Shown: piece after piece, positions 25,541 to 35,110 of the stretch
How positions within the stretch are numbered: position 1 is the first letter of the stretch
How the letters are laid out: each line of letters begins with the position of its first letter
Assembly: GCF_004349145.1 (NCBI RefSeq)
Contig: NZ_SMFO01000011.1
Coordinates: 987-64,986 of the forward strand
From: Flavobacterium hiemivividum
GTDB lineage: Bacteria; Bacteroidota; Bacteroidia; Flavobacteriales; Flavobacteriaceae
Length of the DNA stretch: 64,000 nucleotides
Direction of reading: 5' to 3'
Translations under genes and position numbers: made by a program
The notes under the pieces: generated by a model
Databases searched by the model: none
What the model was told of the DNA's origin: nothing
What the model saw: the letters and a program-made list of their open reading frames with translations, nothing else

Positions 25541-28048
25541 TTAATTTTCTAGTATTTCATAGATTTTAAAGTCTGTGTTTCCGTTTGAGTTAATCTCTAA
25601 GGCAGTCGCTTTTTTTAATTGTTTTGCAGGAATTACAATAAAGTTTTCTGCACCTTTATAGATTGATGATTTTTTATCCCGTTTGTTAATTTGGTAAATT
25701 TCGAAAGCTTTATTCGTATTTTGAACAAGTACGCTAATCGTTTTGGTTTGCTTGTTTATAGATAAAGGGACAGTTGCATTTTCCTTATCCTTAAGCGCTA
25801 AATAGGTTGTAATTGAATAATCTTGAATATAGACCGTTTGATCGGTATTTTTGTTTTCAGCTTCGACCCCAATTTTAAATTCTTTTAAGAAGAAACTCTT
25901 TACATCGGTAGCATTATTTTTAAAACGGATGTATTTTATGCCATGAGCTACTGCTTTTAGGATTCCTTTTCCTTTTTTCTGCTCCACTTTTAAAGCTTCC
26001 CAAGTAAGGCCGTCTGTGGATGTTTCAAAAACTCCGTTTTCCAATAAAGTATTCGATTCTAAGTTAAAGTAAAATTCTTTGGCTTTTAGACTTTTATCAA
26101 TGTGAATCCCTATAAATTCCTGCGGTTTTAAATTGATAACCTCTAAAATAGGGGATATCGCAACACTACTATTATTCAATTGCAGCGGTTGGTTTTTTAA
26201 TTTCTCCGTATTGTTGATTAGAGCTGTAGTGCTGTTTTTTTCGAAATTACCATTAGTAGGAATAAAATAGTTCTGTGCTTGATCAAAAATAGTTTTGACA
26301 AAAGGCATTAAAACTAAAGAGCCCGTTTTTACTCCGGGTTGGTATGGGTTTTGGTTAAACGTTTTATTAATTATTTGAATGCTGTCTAAAAGCGCTTCCA
26401 TTTTTAAATAACTGTTCCAAGCCAAAGCTTTGTTTTCTGCTTGTTTTGCGCCAAGAAACAAAATCGTTTCTACTCCCACTTTTCCTAATAAGTTAAATTG
26501 GGTCAACCAAGGATCGATTTCCTTAATCAGGTTTCTGTTTTTGGATTTGCTGCGAATTTCTTCAGAAACCGGAACAATACTTTCAAATTCTGTTTTTATT
26601 TTCGAAGCTAACTCCGCTGAATAATTTCCGTCTTTGTACGATGCCAAAAAAGATTCTATCGTAGGCTTTATTGCAACTGATTCTACTCTTCTGTAACCAT
26701 GTCCGTTAGGTCCTAAGTCACTATTGTGCTCATTAAATAGCTGAAACGCTACAGCTGCCTCAGGCATTACATATTTTGCCGCTTCGTGCCATGCCGACAT
26801 TGGTTCGTAATTTTTAAGGTTCCAAGAATACAATGCAACGCTAAATAAGGCCAACTTAGAAGCTTCGGCGCGTTCCATAGGATTCGAAACAAATCCGGAC
26901 AAATCGGTTTTAATTGTAGTGTCTAAGCCATAAGCCGCTCCCATCAATAAATGATCGCGAACATAATCACTCACTGGAAAGTTCCACCAGATGTAAGCTT
27001 TTCGCTTAATTCTTTTGTTGATCCAGTTTAAGTCGTCTTTGCTAACATCATCAATTACTCGGTCTCCTGTCCACATTACATGAATTGAAGGGTGAAGTTT
27101 GTCTCCTAAGATGTCTAAATAGGTATCTGGTTTAGGGTTAGACCAAGATTTATTATATTCCGTTGGACACATAATCAAAGGCAAAACATCTTTTTTCTTT
27201 TCAATAAATTGACTTTGGATGTAATTCAGTAATTGTGCTTGTTTTTCGGCCTTTGTACCTTCTCCTGAAATATCATCAAAAAATACGGCAAAAGAACGCA
27301 CGCCCAGATCATACATTCCTTCGAATTTGTTTAAAATCGCTAAACTATCTGTTTTGTTCCATTGAATGTCTAAACCGGGATGAATCGCCCATGTGAAGTC
27401 GATTTCATTATTTTTAGCTTCTTGAACAAGTTCTTTAATTTGCTTAGCATTTTCAGTTGGATAGGGTTTTCTCCAGTTCGGCGATGAATGATACGGATCA
27501 TCTTTTGGTCCGTAGATGTAAGTATTTAATTTTAGCGCTCCATAAAATTTAAATTGCGAAATGCGGTCTTCATGACTCCATGGAGTTCCATAAAATCCTT
27601 CAACTGAACCACGAGATAAAACATCTGGAAAGTCTGTGATGTCAACTAATGGTAAAGTCTTGTCTTTTTTTAGTTGCGTTAAAGTTTGTAATGCATAAAA
27701 AGTAGCTCTATTGTCAGAAACACAAATTTCTATCGACTGTGGAGTGATTTTTAAAGTATAGGCTCCAGATACATTTAGATTTTTATCGGAACTTTTTAAA
27801 GAAGTGATGATTATTGGTAAAGCTTTGTTAGCACTTTTGGTGTTAAACATCTCGTTCAATAGAACCAAACTATTCGGTTTTAATTTAAAATCACCTTGTA
27901 ATTGATAAGGTGTATCAGTACTTAATTTACCTTCGCTAAAATTAATTTTTTGTGGCGCTGGGAAGATGGTGTAGTTGGTGTTTTGTGCTAGAGCAGTATT
28001 TGTGATCATTGAAAATAATGCGATAAAGAGGAAAAGCTTTTGGTTCAT
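25541..28048 (-). CDS. GH84 beta-N-acetylhexosaminidase, exported
   Basis: An 835-residue protein with a signal peptide (cleavage near ALAQ, residue 22). An N-terminal GH20b-like beta domain (~25-140, IFPAPQKI) precedes the GH84 barrel (~150-450). The barrel opens with RGSVEGFYGTPWS, contains KLNTYIYGPKDDPYH, and holds the catalytic Asp pair in FFDDI (Asp258, Asp259), the proton donor and helper of substrate-assisted catalysis in O-GlcNAcase/NagJ enzymes. A helical linker and a discoidin-like C-terminal region (~600-830) follow. It removes beta-linked GlcNAc, probably from host or environmental glycans; it is not part of a visible polysaccharide-use cluster, since no SusC/D pair is nearby. 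Confidence 0.92.
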   Translation of the reverse strand: MNQKLFLFIALFSMITNTALAQNTNYTIFPAPQKINFSEGKLSTDTPYQLQGDFKLKPNSLVLLNEMFNTKSANKALPIIITSLKSSDKNLNVSGAYTLKITPQSIEICVSDNRATFYALQTLTQLKKDKTLPLVDITDFPDVLSRGSVEGFYGTPWSHEDRISQFKFYGALKLNTYIYGPKDDPYHSSPNWRKPYPTENAKQIKELVQEAKNNEIDFTWAIHPGLDIQWNKTDSLAILNKFEGMYDLGVRSFAVFFDDISGEGTKAEKQAQLLNYIQSQFIEKKKDVLPLIMCPTEYNKSWSNPKPDTYLDILGDKLHPSIHVMWTGDRVIDDVSKDDLNWINKRIKRKAYIWWNFPVSDYVRDHLLMGAAYGLDTTIKTDLSGFVSNPMERAEASKLALFSVALYSWNLKNYEPMSAWHEAAKYVMPEAAVAFQLFNEHNSDLGPNGHGYRRVESVAIKPTIESFLASYKDGNYSAELASKIKTEFESIVPVSEEIRSKSKNRNLIKEIDPWLTQFNLLGKVGVETILFLGAKQAENKALAWNSYLKMEALLDSIQIINKTFNQNPYQPGVKTGSLVLMPFVKTIFDQAQNYFIPTNGNFEKNSTTALINNTEKLKNQPLQLNNSSVAISPILEVINLKPQEFIGIHIDKSLKAKEFYFNLESNTLLENGVFETSTDGLTWEALKVEQKKGKGILKAVAHGIKYIRFKNNATDVKSFFLKEFKIGVEAENKNTDQTVYIQDYSITTYLALKDKENATVPLSINKQTKTISVLVQNTNKAFEIYQINKRDKKSSIYKGAENFIVIPAKQLKKATALEINSNGNTDFKIYEILEN

Positions 28049-28239
28049 TTTTTAGAGTTTATAATAGTAGTAAAAAAGGCGAATATTATTTTTTAAGATT
28101 GGGACAATTCAAATTTTACCAAACGTAAAAATATAAGATTTAATTTATAAAATAAAATGCTTTTGAGAATAAAATGTTTTTTTTGTTTGGATTAAGTAAG
28201 TGATTTAAGCTTAATTATCAGTAGTTTTTACAAAAAAGA

Positions 28240-28274
28240 AAACCCAACACATTTTTAAAATGTGTTGGGTTTAT
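28240..28274 (-). terminator. Terminator of the immunophilin/gldI cluster
   Basis: AAACCCAACACA (28240-28251) pairs with 28261-28272, with additional inner T-A pairs. The A run before it is a T run on the minus strand. It lies ~30 bp after the last gene of the cluster. Confidence 0.8.
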
Positions 28275-28302
28275 TTTTAAAATCTCATTGCTGAGAATCG
28301 TT

Positions 28303-29517
28303 TTATTGTTTTGGAGCAGGTTGCTTTTCAAACATCTCTAATTCAAATACTAGATTGGTATTAGGAGGAATGACACCGCCAGCACCTCTTTCGCCATAAG
28401 CTAATTTAGCTGGGATAAAAGCCACAACTTTGTCTCCATAAGACATTAAGGCTAATGCTTCTAAAAAACCAGGAATCATACCATCCTTTTTACCAGCTTC
28501 AAATGGAAAAGCTTTATAGCCGTTTTGAGCGGCTCTATTTGCATCAAATTTCCCATATTCTTTAGCGACGTCTTCATAGCTACTGTCAAATAAGGTTCCG
28601 TCTTCAAAATACCCTGCATAATGAAAAAAGAAAGTACTGCCAGCTACCGGTTTAATTCCCGCTCCTTTTTGGATAACTTTATAAGCTAATCCTGAAGCAG
28701 TAGTTGTTGTGGTTGCTTTTGTAGTCGATAAAAAAGTTACTTTGTCAGCTACAACTTTAGCAAGTTTTTCTATTAAAGCTTTTTTATTTTCGGCATCAAT
28801 TACTTCTTGTTTCTCTTTTTTTTCTGCTTCAATAAGAGCTTGCTTTTTAGCGTCTTCCTCTTTATTGTCATAATAATTAGCAAATACTTTTGAAGCGTTA
28901 AACTTCTTTGCTAATTTTCCTTTACGTTCAATAGTTACTTTTGTGATTACATCATTTTGAGCAATAGTATTCACGATATCCATGCCCTGAGTTACACGAC
29001 CAAAAATGGTGTGTTTTCCGTTTAGCCACGGTGTATCTTTATGAGTGATGAAAAATTGACTTGAATTGGTTGCTGGTCCAGAGTTGGCCATAGCCAAAAC
29101 TCCACCTTTGTCAAACACAAGATCAGTAAATTCATCTTTGAAAGAATAGCCAGTACCTCCAGCACCACTTCCTGAAGGGTCTCCTCCTTGAATCATGAAA
29201 TCATTGATAACTCGGTGAAATTTTAAACCATCAAAAAAAGGTTTTCCTTTTAACTTTTTGTCAGTAATATAAGTGTTTTTTCCTTCGGCAAGTGAAATAA
29301 AGTTGGCTACAGTAATTGGTGCTTTATCATATTCTAATTGAAGGATGATATCGCCTTTGTTGGTAGAAATAGTCGCAAAGATTCCTTCCTTTGAAATAGC
29401 TTTTTCCGTAGTCGTTTTAGCAGGAGTAAGCTTTGTGGCTTCAACTGGTTTTTTTGCCGTTTGGGCTTGTATATTTAGCATTCCGATGAATGCAAACAAT
29501 AAAAGTTTGAGTTTCAT
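28303..29517 (-). CDS. Exported dual peptidyl-prolyl isomerase (cyclophilin-FKBP fusion) 1
   Basis: A 404-residue protein with a signal peptide (to ~NIQAQ, residue 19). A cyclophilin-type PPIase domain lies at ~45-215; FHRVINDFMIQGGDP, SQFFITHKDTPWL and GKHTIFGRV carry the catalytic-region residues (Arg, Phe, Gln, His). A charged helical linker follows (~220-275, rich in KKEKQE), then an FKBP-type domain at ~285-400 (FFHYAGYFEDGTLFDSS, IPAKLAYGERGAGGVIPPNTNLVFELEM). Both domains look intact. I infer catalysis of proline isomerisation in folding of exported proteins. It is the last gene of the DHH-gldI-PPIase cluster, 41 bp after its paralogue. Confidence 0.9.
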   Translation of the reverse strand: MKLKLLLFAFIGMLNIQAQTAKKPVEATKLTPAKTTTEKAISKEGIFATISTNKGDIILQLEYDKAPITVANFISLAEGKNTYITDKKLKGKPFFDGLKFHRVINDFMIQGGDPSGSGAGGTGYSFKDEFTDLVFDKGGVLAMANSGPATNSSQFFITHKDTPWLNGKHTIFGRVTQGMDIVNTIAQNDVITKVTIERKGKLAKKFNASKVFANYYDNKEEDAKKQALIEAEKKEKQEVIDAENKKALIEKLAKVVADKVTFLSTTKATTTTTASGLAYKVIQKGAGIKPVAGSTFFFHYAGYFEDGTLFDSSYEDVAKEYGKFDANRAAQNGYKAFPFEAGKKDGMIPGFLEALALMSYGDKVVAFIPAKLAYGERGAGGVIPPNTNLVFELEMFEKQPAPKQ

Positions 29518-29558
29518 TTTCTATTTTTTTTAGGTCTAATTTAAAAAGTTCTATACAA

Positions 29559-30683
29559 TTATTGCGGAACTACTTCCATTAATTCTATTTCAAAAATAAT
29601 ATTCGCGTTTGGAGGAATCACGTCTCCCGCACCACCGGCGCCATACGCTAAATGAGAAGGTATAAACAAAATTGCTTTGTCACCAAAAGACAATTTTTCT
29701 AATCCTTCAATAAATCCAGGAATCATGCCGTCTTTCTTCCCAGCTTGAAAAGGAATCGGTTGGTATCCATTTTGAGATGCTCTGTCTTGATCAAATTTGC
29801 CATAAGTTTGTGCTACATTTTCGATACTAGTGTCAAAAAGATGGCCGTCTTCTAGAAAACCTGCATAGTGAATATATATTGGCGAACCTTTTGCCGGTTT
29901 CTTACCAGCTGCTTTATGAGTGATAACGTATCTAAGTCCTGTAGATGTTTTTGTTGCTTTACTTTTTAGCGCATTAAAATATTTTACCTTGTCCTCACGA
30001 ACATCTTTATATTTCTCATCGTACTTTTTCTTGCTTTGAGCTTCGATTGCTAGTTTTTGCTTTTGATTTTCAGCTTCTAAAGAGAAGTAGTTGAAGAATG
30101 TTTTGATGGCATTAAACTTTTTTGCTGCTTCTCCTTTTCTGATTATAGTAACTTTTTTAATAAAGTCATTTTGCTCAATAAGGTTTACAACATCCATACC
30201 ATTTTCGACAACATGTCCAAAAATAGTGTGTTTGCCATCTAACCAAGGCGTTGCAACGTGTGTAATGAAAAACTGACTGCTATTTGTTGCAGGTCCATTA
30301 TTAGCCATTGCTAACACTCCAGCTGTATCAAATCGTGCGTCGGTAATTTCATCTTTAAATTTATATCCAGCATCTCCTGAACCAGTTCCTAGCGGATCAC
30401 CTGTTTGTATCATGAATTCTTTGATTACTCTGTGGAAACGCAGTCCATCAAAAAAAGGTTTTCCCTTCAGGTTGTTATTAGTCACAAAATCATTTTTTCC
30501 TTCGGCTAATGTAACAAAATTAGCTACTGTGATAGGTGCTTTTGTGTAGTCTAACTCCACAATAATATCTCCTCTGCTAGTTTCTATTTGTGCATATAAA
30601 CCATCTGGGAGATTGCTGTTTTCCTCTTTGCAAGAATACAATGTAACAATTGCAAGTAATACGAATGCGATTCTTTTTTTCAT
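29559..30683 (-). CDS. Dual PPIase lipoprotein (cyclophilin-FKBP fusion) 2
   Basis: A 374-residue paralogue of the next gene downstream with the same order: cyclophilin domain (~28-200, FHRVIKEFMIQTGDP, SQFFITHVATPWL, GKHTIFGHV), a charged linker (KLAIEAQSKKKYDEKYKDVREDK, shown in part) and an FKBP domain (~255-372, YIHYAGFLEDGHLFDTS, IPSHLAYGAGGAGDVIPPNANIIFEIEL). It differs in being a lipoprotein: lipobox LYSC, Cys18. One copy is thus membrane-anchored while the other is soluble in the periplasm. It lies 19 bp downstream of gldI, so it is very likely co-transcribed. Confidence 0.9.
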   Translation of the reverse strand: MKKRIAFVLLAIVTLYSCKEENSNLPDGLYAQIETSRGDIIVELDYTKAPITVANFVTLAEGKNDFVTNNNLKGKPFFDGLRFHRVIKEFMIQTGDPLGTGSGDAGYKFKDEITDARFDTAGVLAMANNGPATNSSQFFITHVATPWLDGKHTIFGHVVENGMDVVNLIEQNDFIKKVTIIRKGEAAKKFNAIKTFFNYFSLEAENQKQKLAIEAQSKKKYDEKYKDVREDKVKYFNALKSKATKTSTGLRYVITHKAAGKKPAKGSPIYIHYAGFLEDGHLFDTSIENVAQTYGKFDQDRASQNGYQPIPFQAGKKDGMIPGFIEGLEKLSFGDKAILFIPSHLAYGAGGAGDVIPPNANIIFEIELMEVVPQ

Positions 30684-30702
30684 AACTATAGTGGTTAACT
30701 TA

Positions 30703-31386
30703 TTATTTTATAGTGTCTTTTGGTTTTATTGGTGCTGGTATTGTTTTTTTTATTGGAGCAGCGACTTGTGGTGTAGTGTCTGACACTATTTTTTTTACAG
30801 CTGGAATTGATTTAGTTTCCGTTTGTTTTTTGTATTCTTCTTCTGATTTAAAATCATGTAAGCTAACCGAAACAGCTAAAGGTTGGTTTATTCCAATTCT
30901 TTTATTGTCTCCATGATAGCCATAACCCATATGTGATGGAAAGAGAAAAGTTACTTTCTCGTTCTTATGCATTTGTTTGATTCCATCTCTTAAACCCATC
31001 ATTATATCTTCCTTATCTACATAATAGATTTGTGGTCTTAATTCTAGTTGTGAGTAGATGATGGTACCGTCGAGGTCTTTGATTTCGTAGTCAAAGAATA
31101 CCACGTCTCCTTTTTTTGGAGTAAGGGTGTCCACTTCGTTTTCAGTATCATAGGAATACCAATACCCTTTTGAAGAAGCTATATAATCCACATCGGGATT
31201 ACTTTTCATCAGTTTTTTGATCAAATCTTCTTCGCCTGCTACTAATTTTTTATTTCTTTCCACTGATTTTTTCATGAAGCTGCCTGAACTTTGAGAAAGT
31301 GGTCTTCGGGCCTCCTGATGCTGTTTGCAACTGGAAACCATAAGTGTTAGAAAAAGGATAAATACAACAATAGGATTAATTTTCAT
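30703..31386 (-). CDS. gldI: Gliding motility lipoprotein GldI (FKBP-type PPIase)
   Basis: A 227-residue lipoprotein (lipobox VSSC, Cys20) with an FKBP-type PPIase domain at ~85-185 (DVVFFDYEIKDLDGTIIYS, MMGLRDGIKQMHKNEKVTFLFPSHMGYG in part, IGINQPLAVSVSL) and a Pro/Lys-rich tail. This matches GldI of Flavobacterium johnsoniae in domain order and in its neighbour, a DHH phosphoesterase gene. GldI is needed for gliding there and is thought to help fold envelope components of the gliding/T9SS machinery; the exact client is unknown. It begins 6 bp after the DHH gene stop and is followed by two dual immunophilins, forming a four-gene unit. Confidence 0.88.
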   Translation of the reverse strand: MKINPIVVFILFLTLMVSSCKQHQEARRPLSQSSGSFMKKSVERNKKLVAGEEDLIKKLMKSNPDVDYIASSKGYWYSYDTENEVDTLTPKKGDVVFFDYEIKDLDGTIIYSQLELRPQIYYVDKEDIMMGLRDGIKQMHKNEKVTFLFPSHMGYGYHGDNKRIGINQPLAVSVSLHDFKSEEEYKKQTETKSIPAVKKIVSDTTPQVAAPIKKTIPAPIKPKDTIK

Positions 31387-31392
31387 AATAGG

Positions 31393-32400
31393 TTATATCG
31401 TTATTTTTGTTACTAAATCTTCAAACTTTTTTATTGTTTCTTCCATCGATATTTCCGATTTTCCACCAGCCGCATTGCGATGTCCGCCACCATGAAAATG
31501 ATCTCTCGCAAATTGGTTCACATCAAAATCACCTTGTGACCTAAAAGAGATTTTAATAATATTTTCGTCTTTATTTTCGATAAAAATAGCTGTAAAATTA
31601 ATTCCTTTTATGCTTAAACCATAGTTAACAATGCCTTCAGTATCTCCTTTCACATAATCAAAGGTATTTAATTCCTCTTGAGTTAGTGTAGTATAACTTG
31701 TTTGATGTTCTGAAATTACTTTCATATTTTGAAGTGCTCTACCTAATAGCTGCAGGCGACTATAAGAACTATTTTCGAAAAGTAAAGTGGGAATGTTTGT
31801 ATTCTCGACGCCTAAATCAATTAATTCAGCTACAATTCTATGGGTGTTTCCTGTAGTTCCTGGGAATCTAAAAGAACCTGAATCGGTGAGGATTCCTGTG
31901 TAAATACAAGTTCCAATGGTTTTGTCGATAGCTTCTTTTTGACCAAGAAAGGAAATGAAATTATACAGCATTTCGCAAGTAGAACCAAAAGAGGTGTCAG
32001 AGTACGTGTACGCTGCATAATCATCTGGTTTTTGATGATGGTCAATCATGATAAATGACGCTTTCATCTTGGACAAAACATTTTCCATGTCGCCACCCAC
32101 ACGGTGTAGCGCATTAAAATCTAAAGTAAAAATTAGATCAGCTGCCTCCAGTATTTTAGTGCAGTTTTCTTTGTCTTTTTCGAATATTTTAACGGTTTCT
32201 GAGCCTGGAAGCCAAGCAAGGAAATCTGGAAATTCATTTGGAGCAATCACAATTGGTTCGTGATTGTTTTTTAGCAAAAAGTGATATAATCCTAAGGTAG
32301 AACCCATAGCATCTCCATCTGGGCCTCTATGTGGAATGATTGCAATTTTTTTTGGTGTTGCTAATAACAGCTGTATCGCTTGAATGTCTTGTATTTTCAT
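31393..32400 (-). CDS. DHH-family phosphoesterase (NrnA-like)
   Basis: A 335-residue cytoplasmic protein of the DHH/DHHA1 superfamily. The catalytic metal sites are visible: HRGPDGDAMGS (Asp28, Asp30), DFNALHR (Asp94), DHH at 120-122, and the C-terminal DHHA1 nucleotide-binding loop HGGGHRNAAGG near residue 308. Members of this size act as nanoRNases and/or 3'-phosphoadenosine 5'-phosphate phosphatases (NrnA), and some cleave linear or cyclic dinucleotides. Which of these applies cannot be told from sequence. It is the first gene of the unit leading into gldI. A one-mismatch -7 box (TAATTTCG on the minus strand) lies just upstream. Confidence 0.9.
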   Translation of the reverse strand: MKIQDIQAIQLLLATPKKIAIIPHRGPDGDAMGSTLGLYHFLLKNNHEPIVIAPNEFPDFLAWLPGSETVKIFEKDKENCTKILEAADLIFTLDFNALHRVGGDMENVLSKMKASFIMIDHHQKPDDYAAYTYSDTSFGSTCEMLYNFISFLGQKEAIDKTIGTCIYTGILTDSGSFRFPGTTGNTHRIVAELIDLGVENTNIPTLLFENSSYSRLQLLGRALQNMKVISEHQTSYTTLTQEELNTFDYVKGDTEGIVNYGLSIKGINFTAIFIENKDENIIKISFRSQGDFDVNQFARDHFHGGGHRNAAGGKSEISMEETIKKFEDLVTKITI

Positions 32401-32467
32401 AGTGTGCGAAATTACATTTTTTTACTGTAAAGTTGAAATCATTTAAAAATTAAGCTTGCTTTTCAAG

Positions 32468-33733
32468 TTAAAAATTGTCTAATCTTCCTCTTTTAAATTT
32501 TTGATACAAATTATATTTAGCTCCTTTTACAATTTGAGAGTGATAAATACCCACTGGTCCCGATGCTAAATAAGCTATAAAACAGGCAATTCCGATAAAT
32601 ATCCCGCTTTCTATTCCAAAGAGTTCCATTCCCATAATTGTACAAGCAAATGGAGTATGTGTGGCTCCTGAAAAAACGGCTACAAATCCCATTCCTGCTA
32701 AAAGTGCAATTGGCAATGGAACAAAAAGCGACAAAGCACTTCCTAATGTGGCTCCGATGAAAAATAACGGAGTGACTTCACCACCTTTAAATCCGGCGCC
32801 TAAGGTAAATCCAGTAAATAATATTTTTAAAAGAAAGTCGTAATATTCACTTGGATTAGTGAAGGAATCGACAATTGTAGGAACTCCTAACCCAAGGTAT
32901 TTTGTGGTTCCAATGAAATACATCGCAATAGCAAATATAACTCCGCCCACAAACGGGCGTAGCGGAGGATATTTTATAGCTTTCGAAAATACATTTCCCC
33001 AAAAATGGGTGCTTCTAGAAAAAAGCATGGCCGCTAATCCAAACAAAATACTAATAGGAATAATCCAAAGTAGCATTGTTAAAGAAAAGGAAGGGACGAT
33101 AGGAATGGAGTAATGAGTATGTTTTACTTCCCAGAACTCGACGGTGTAGTAAGCTATAAATGCTACAAAAAAAGATAAAACTATGCTTTTAAAGCTGATT
33201 TTACTAAAATATAATACCTCCAAAGCAAACAAAGCGCCGGCTAAGGGTGTCCCAAAAACGGAAGCAAATCCAGCGCTAATTCCAAGTATGATCAGCGTTT
33301 TCCTGTCGGAATCATCGAGTTTGAATAGTCCCGTAAACTGATCGGCGATTGCTCCTCCCATCTGTACTGCAGTTCCTTCTCGTCCTGCTGATCCACCAAA
33401 TAAATGGGTGATTATAGTACCAATAAGTACTAAAGGAGCCATGATTATAGGAATAGTTTTTTTTGGCGTTTCATATTCTTCCAGCAATAAATTATTCCCT
33501 TTTACAGCTTCTTGTCCATAATAATGATATCCTAAACCTATAAGTAAACCACCTATTGGCAAGAGCCAAATAATCCAATTGTGCTGGCCGCGGTAGGCCG
33601 CAGCCCATTCTAATACTACTAATAAAAAGGCAGAAGCCGAGCCAGATAAAATACCTATCAAAACACAGATGGAAGTCCATTTTAGGGAGTCTGCTATAAT
33701 TTTCTTTAGTTTATCGGTAGTCATTTGTTTCAA
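32468..33733 (-). CDS. ClC-family chloride channel or transporter
   Basis: A 421-residue polytopic membrane protein. ClC signatures are present in modified form: GGSAGREGTAVQMGG (~112-126; the gating Glu is kept, with Thr replacing the usual Pro of GREGP), GTPLAGALFALEVL (~160) and GFKGGEVTPLFFIGATLGS (~315, the GxFxP region). There are no C-terminal CBS domains. The family moves chloride or fluoride, as a channel or a proton-coupled exchanger. The missing GSGIP motif makes the ion uncertain. The start is either 33733 or the second Met at 33724. It lies 67 bp upstream of the DHH gene on the same strand, but no functional link is apparent. Confidence 0.85.
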   Translation of the reverse strand: MKQMTTDKLKKIIADSLKWTSICVLIGILSGSASAFLLVVLEWAAAYRGQHNWIIWLLPIGGLLIGLGYHYYGQEAVKGNNLLLEEYETPKKTIPIIMAPLVLIGTIITHLFGGSAGREGTAVQMGGAIADQFTGLFKLDDSDRKTLIILGISAGFASVFGTPLAGALFALEVLYFSKISFKSIVLSFFVAFIAYYTVEFWEVKHTHYSIPIVPSFSLTMLLWIIPISILFGLAAMLFSRSTHFWGNVFSKAIKYPPLRPFVGGVIFAIAMYFIGTTKYLGLGVPTIVDSFTNPSEYYDFLLKILFTGFTLGAGFKGGEVTPLFFIGATLGSALSLFVPLPIALLAGMGFVAVFSGATHTPFACTIMGMELFGIESGIFIGIACFIAYLASGPVGIYHSQIVKGAKYNLYQKFKRGRLDNF

Positions 33734-33789
33734 TAGTGCAATTGTCCAAGCAATTTTTGGCTAAAGTATTACAATCCTTTCTAACTTTT

Positions 33790-34179
33790 TTATTTTTCAG
33801 GAAGTACAGCTGTAATTTCAATTTCTACAAGATACTCGGGAGCGACTAATTTACTTATTTCATAGAAACCAGTAGCGGGTTTAATATCTTTAAAAAATTC
33901 AGCATGAGCTTTAGCGACGTCTTCGAAGGAATTGATGTCGGTGGTGAAAATTCGGGTGCGAATGACGTCTTTCATACTCGCATTTAAATCTTCAAGTACT
34001 TTTTCTACTCGTTGAAGTATGTTAAAAGTTTGCGAATAAGCATCGTCAGCTTTTACTTTTTCTCCATCTACAATAGCCACGGTTCCAGAAATTTCGATAC
34101 TATTTCCAATGCGAACAGCACGACAGTAGCCCATTTTTTCTTCCCATGGAGAACCTGTTAATATGTTTTCTCTTTTCAT
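33790..34179 (-). CDS. RidA/YjgF family protein
   Basis: A 129-residue soluble protein of the RidA (YjgF/YER057c/UK114) family, usual length. Family features are ISGTVAI (~50), the Arg of RTRIFTTDI (~88-96, equivalent to the catalytic Arg region) and the C-terminal YLVEIEITAVLP strand. RidA proper deaminates reactive enamine/imine intermediates such as 2-aminoacrylate, while other subgroups have different uses. This one resembles the aldehyde-side subgroup with KMGYCRAVRIGN at the start, so the substrate is left open. It probably acts as a trimer in the cytoplasm. Monocistronic. Confidence 0.85.
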   Translation of the reverse strand: MKRENILTGSPWEEKMGYCRAVRIGNSIEISGTVAIVDGEKVKADDAYSQTFNILQRVEKVLEDLNASMKDVIRTRIFTTDINSFEDVAKAHAEFFKDIKPATGFYEISKLVAPEYLVEIEITAVLPEK

Positions 34180-34384
34180 TTTGATTCGTTTTTTTAGATT
34201 GTGTCCAATTTTGGTATATTTTTTGCAATTTAGAGAAAATAATAAAATAAAAAACGCTGTTTTTTTATAAAAAAGTTTGATTTTGATTGATGAGTTTTAG
34301 TTGTCTTTTATACTATTCAACACACTATTTTCGAAAATTCGAAGTTATAAAAACAAGTTAAAGTTAGCCATTTTTATGTTTTTA

Positions 34385-34392
34385 TAATTTTG
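34385..34392 (+). promoter_or_regulatory. -7 promoter box of the 34421 gene
   Basis: TAATTTTG matches TAnnTTTG exactly, 28 bp before the ATG. Confidence 0.5.
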
Positions 34393-34420
34393 GTTTTTTA
34401 TTTTTAAAAAAATTGAACAA

Positions 34421-35017
34421 ATGACAAATAAATTTACAAGCAGTAGGAATCGTATTTTCTTTTCACTTTTAGTATTTGGGATTATTTCCAATGGATATTC
34501 ACAGGAAGAATTTAAAGATAAATTTAAAGCGGTTCCTCCAAAACAAAAGGAGTTGAAAAGTAAAGCGGTAGTTTCAAAAATTCCAGACCCTCCAAAAGTT
34601 ATACCTTATGTTGCTGCTGTCATACCAGAAAATACTTTTGTGGTACCTAAAAATGATGTTATAGTAGCGTCAGATGTGTATCATAGAAACCAAGATTTAG
34701 GGACTTTTAAAACGACTTCTAAAACTACAAAAGTAAGATATCGTGATGCAGCTTATGTGGATGGAGATAGAATTAGAACTTATATAAATTATAAGGTTGT
34801 AGATTATGAAGTGTTATTAGAAGGAGATTTTAAGGGATTCGAAATAACACTTGAAAAAGGGATTAATAGAATTGATTTTGAAGCATTAAATGAAGGTTTT
34901 GCAGCACCAAATACCGCAGAATTTCAAGTTTATGATGACAAGGGAAAATTAATTTCTGCAAGTCAATGGAATATAGGGACAGGATATAAGGCTACTATAA
35001 TGGTAGAAAAGGAGTAG
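34421..35017 (+). CDS. Small exported protein, paralogue of the next gene
   Basis: A 198-residue protein with a signal peptide (cleavage near GYSQ, residue 28) and no lipobox. A Lys/Pro-rich segment (~35-65) leads to a beta-rich domain (~95-198) with VRYRDAAYVDGDRIRTYINYKVVD at its start (cut here), then ITLEKGINRIDFEALNEGFAAPNTAEFQVYD (also in part). The VDGDRI and G.N...EALN.G...NTA pattern is common to a set of Flavobacteriia secreted proteins without a function that I know. The next gene has the same domain. Both mature proteins begin with E/QEFxxKFKxxPP, suggesting a shared interaction segment. It has its own promoter. Confidence 0.75.
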   Translation: MTNKFTSSRNRIFFSLLVFGIISNGYSQEEFKDKFKAVPPKQKELKSKAVVSKIPDPPKVIPYVAAVIPENTFVVPKNDVIVASDVYHRNQDLGTFKTTSKTTKVRYRDAAYVDGDRIRTYINYKVVDYEVLLEGDFKGFEITLEKGINRIDFEALNEGFAAPNTAEFQVYDDKGKLISASQWNIGTGYKATIMVEKE

Positions 35018-35110
35018 ATTTAACGTAGAACGGGATTTAAGCTTAAAACTAATTCTAATAATTGTTTTAATCCCGTTATGGTTAAAGTTTATTTAATGTT
35101 CGGCTCCGGT

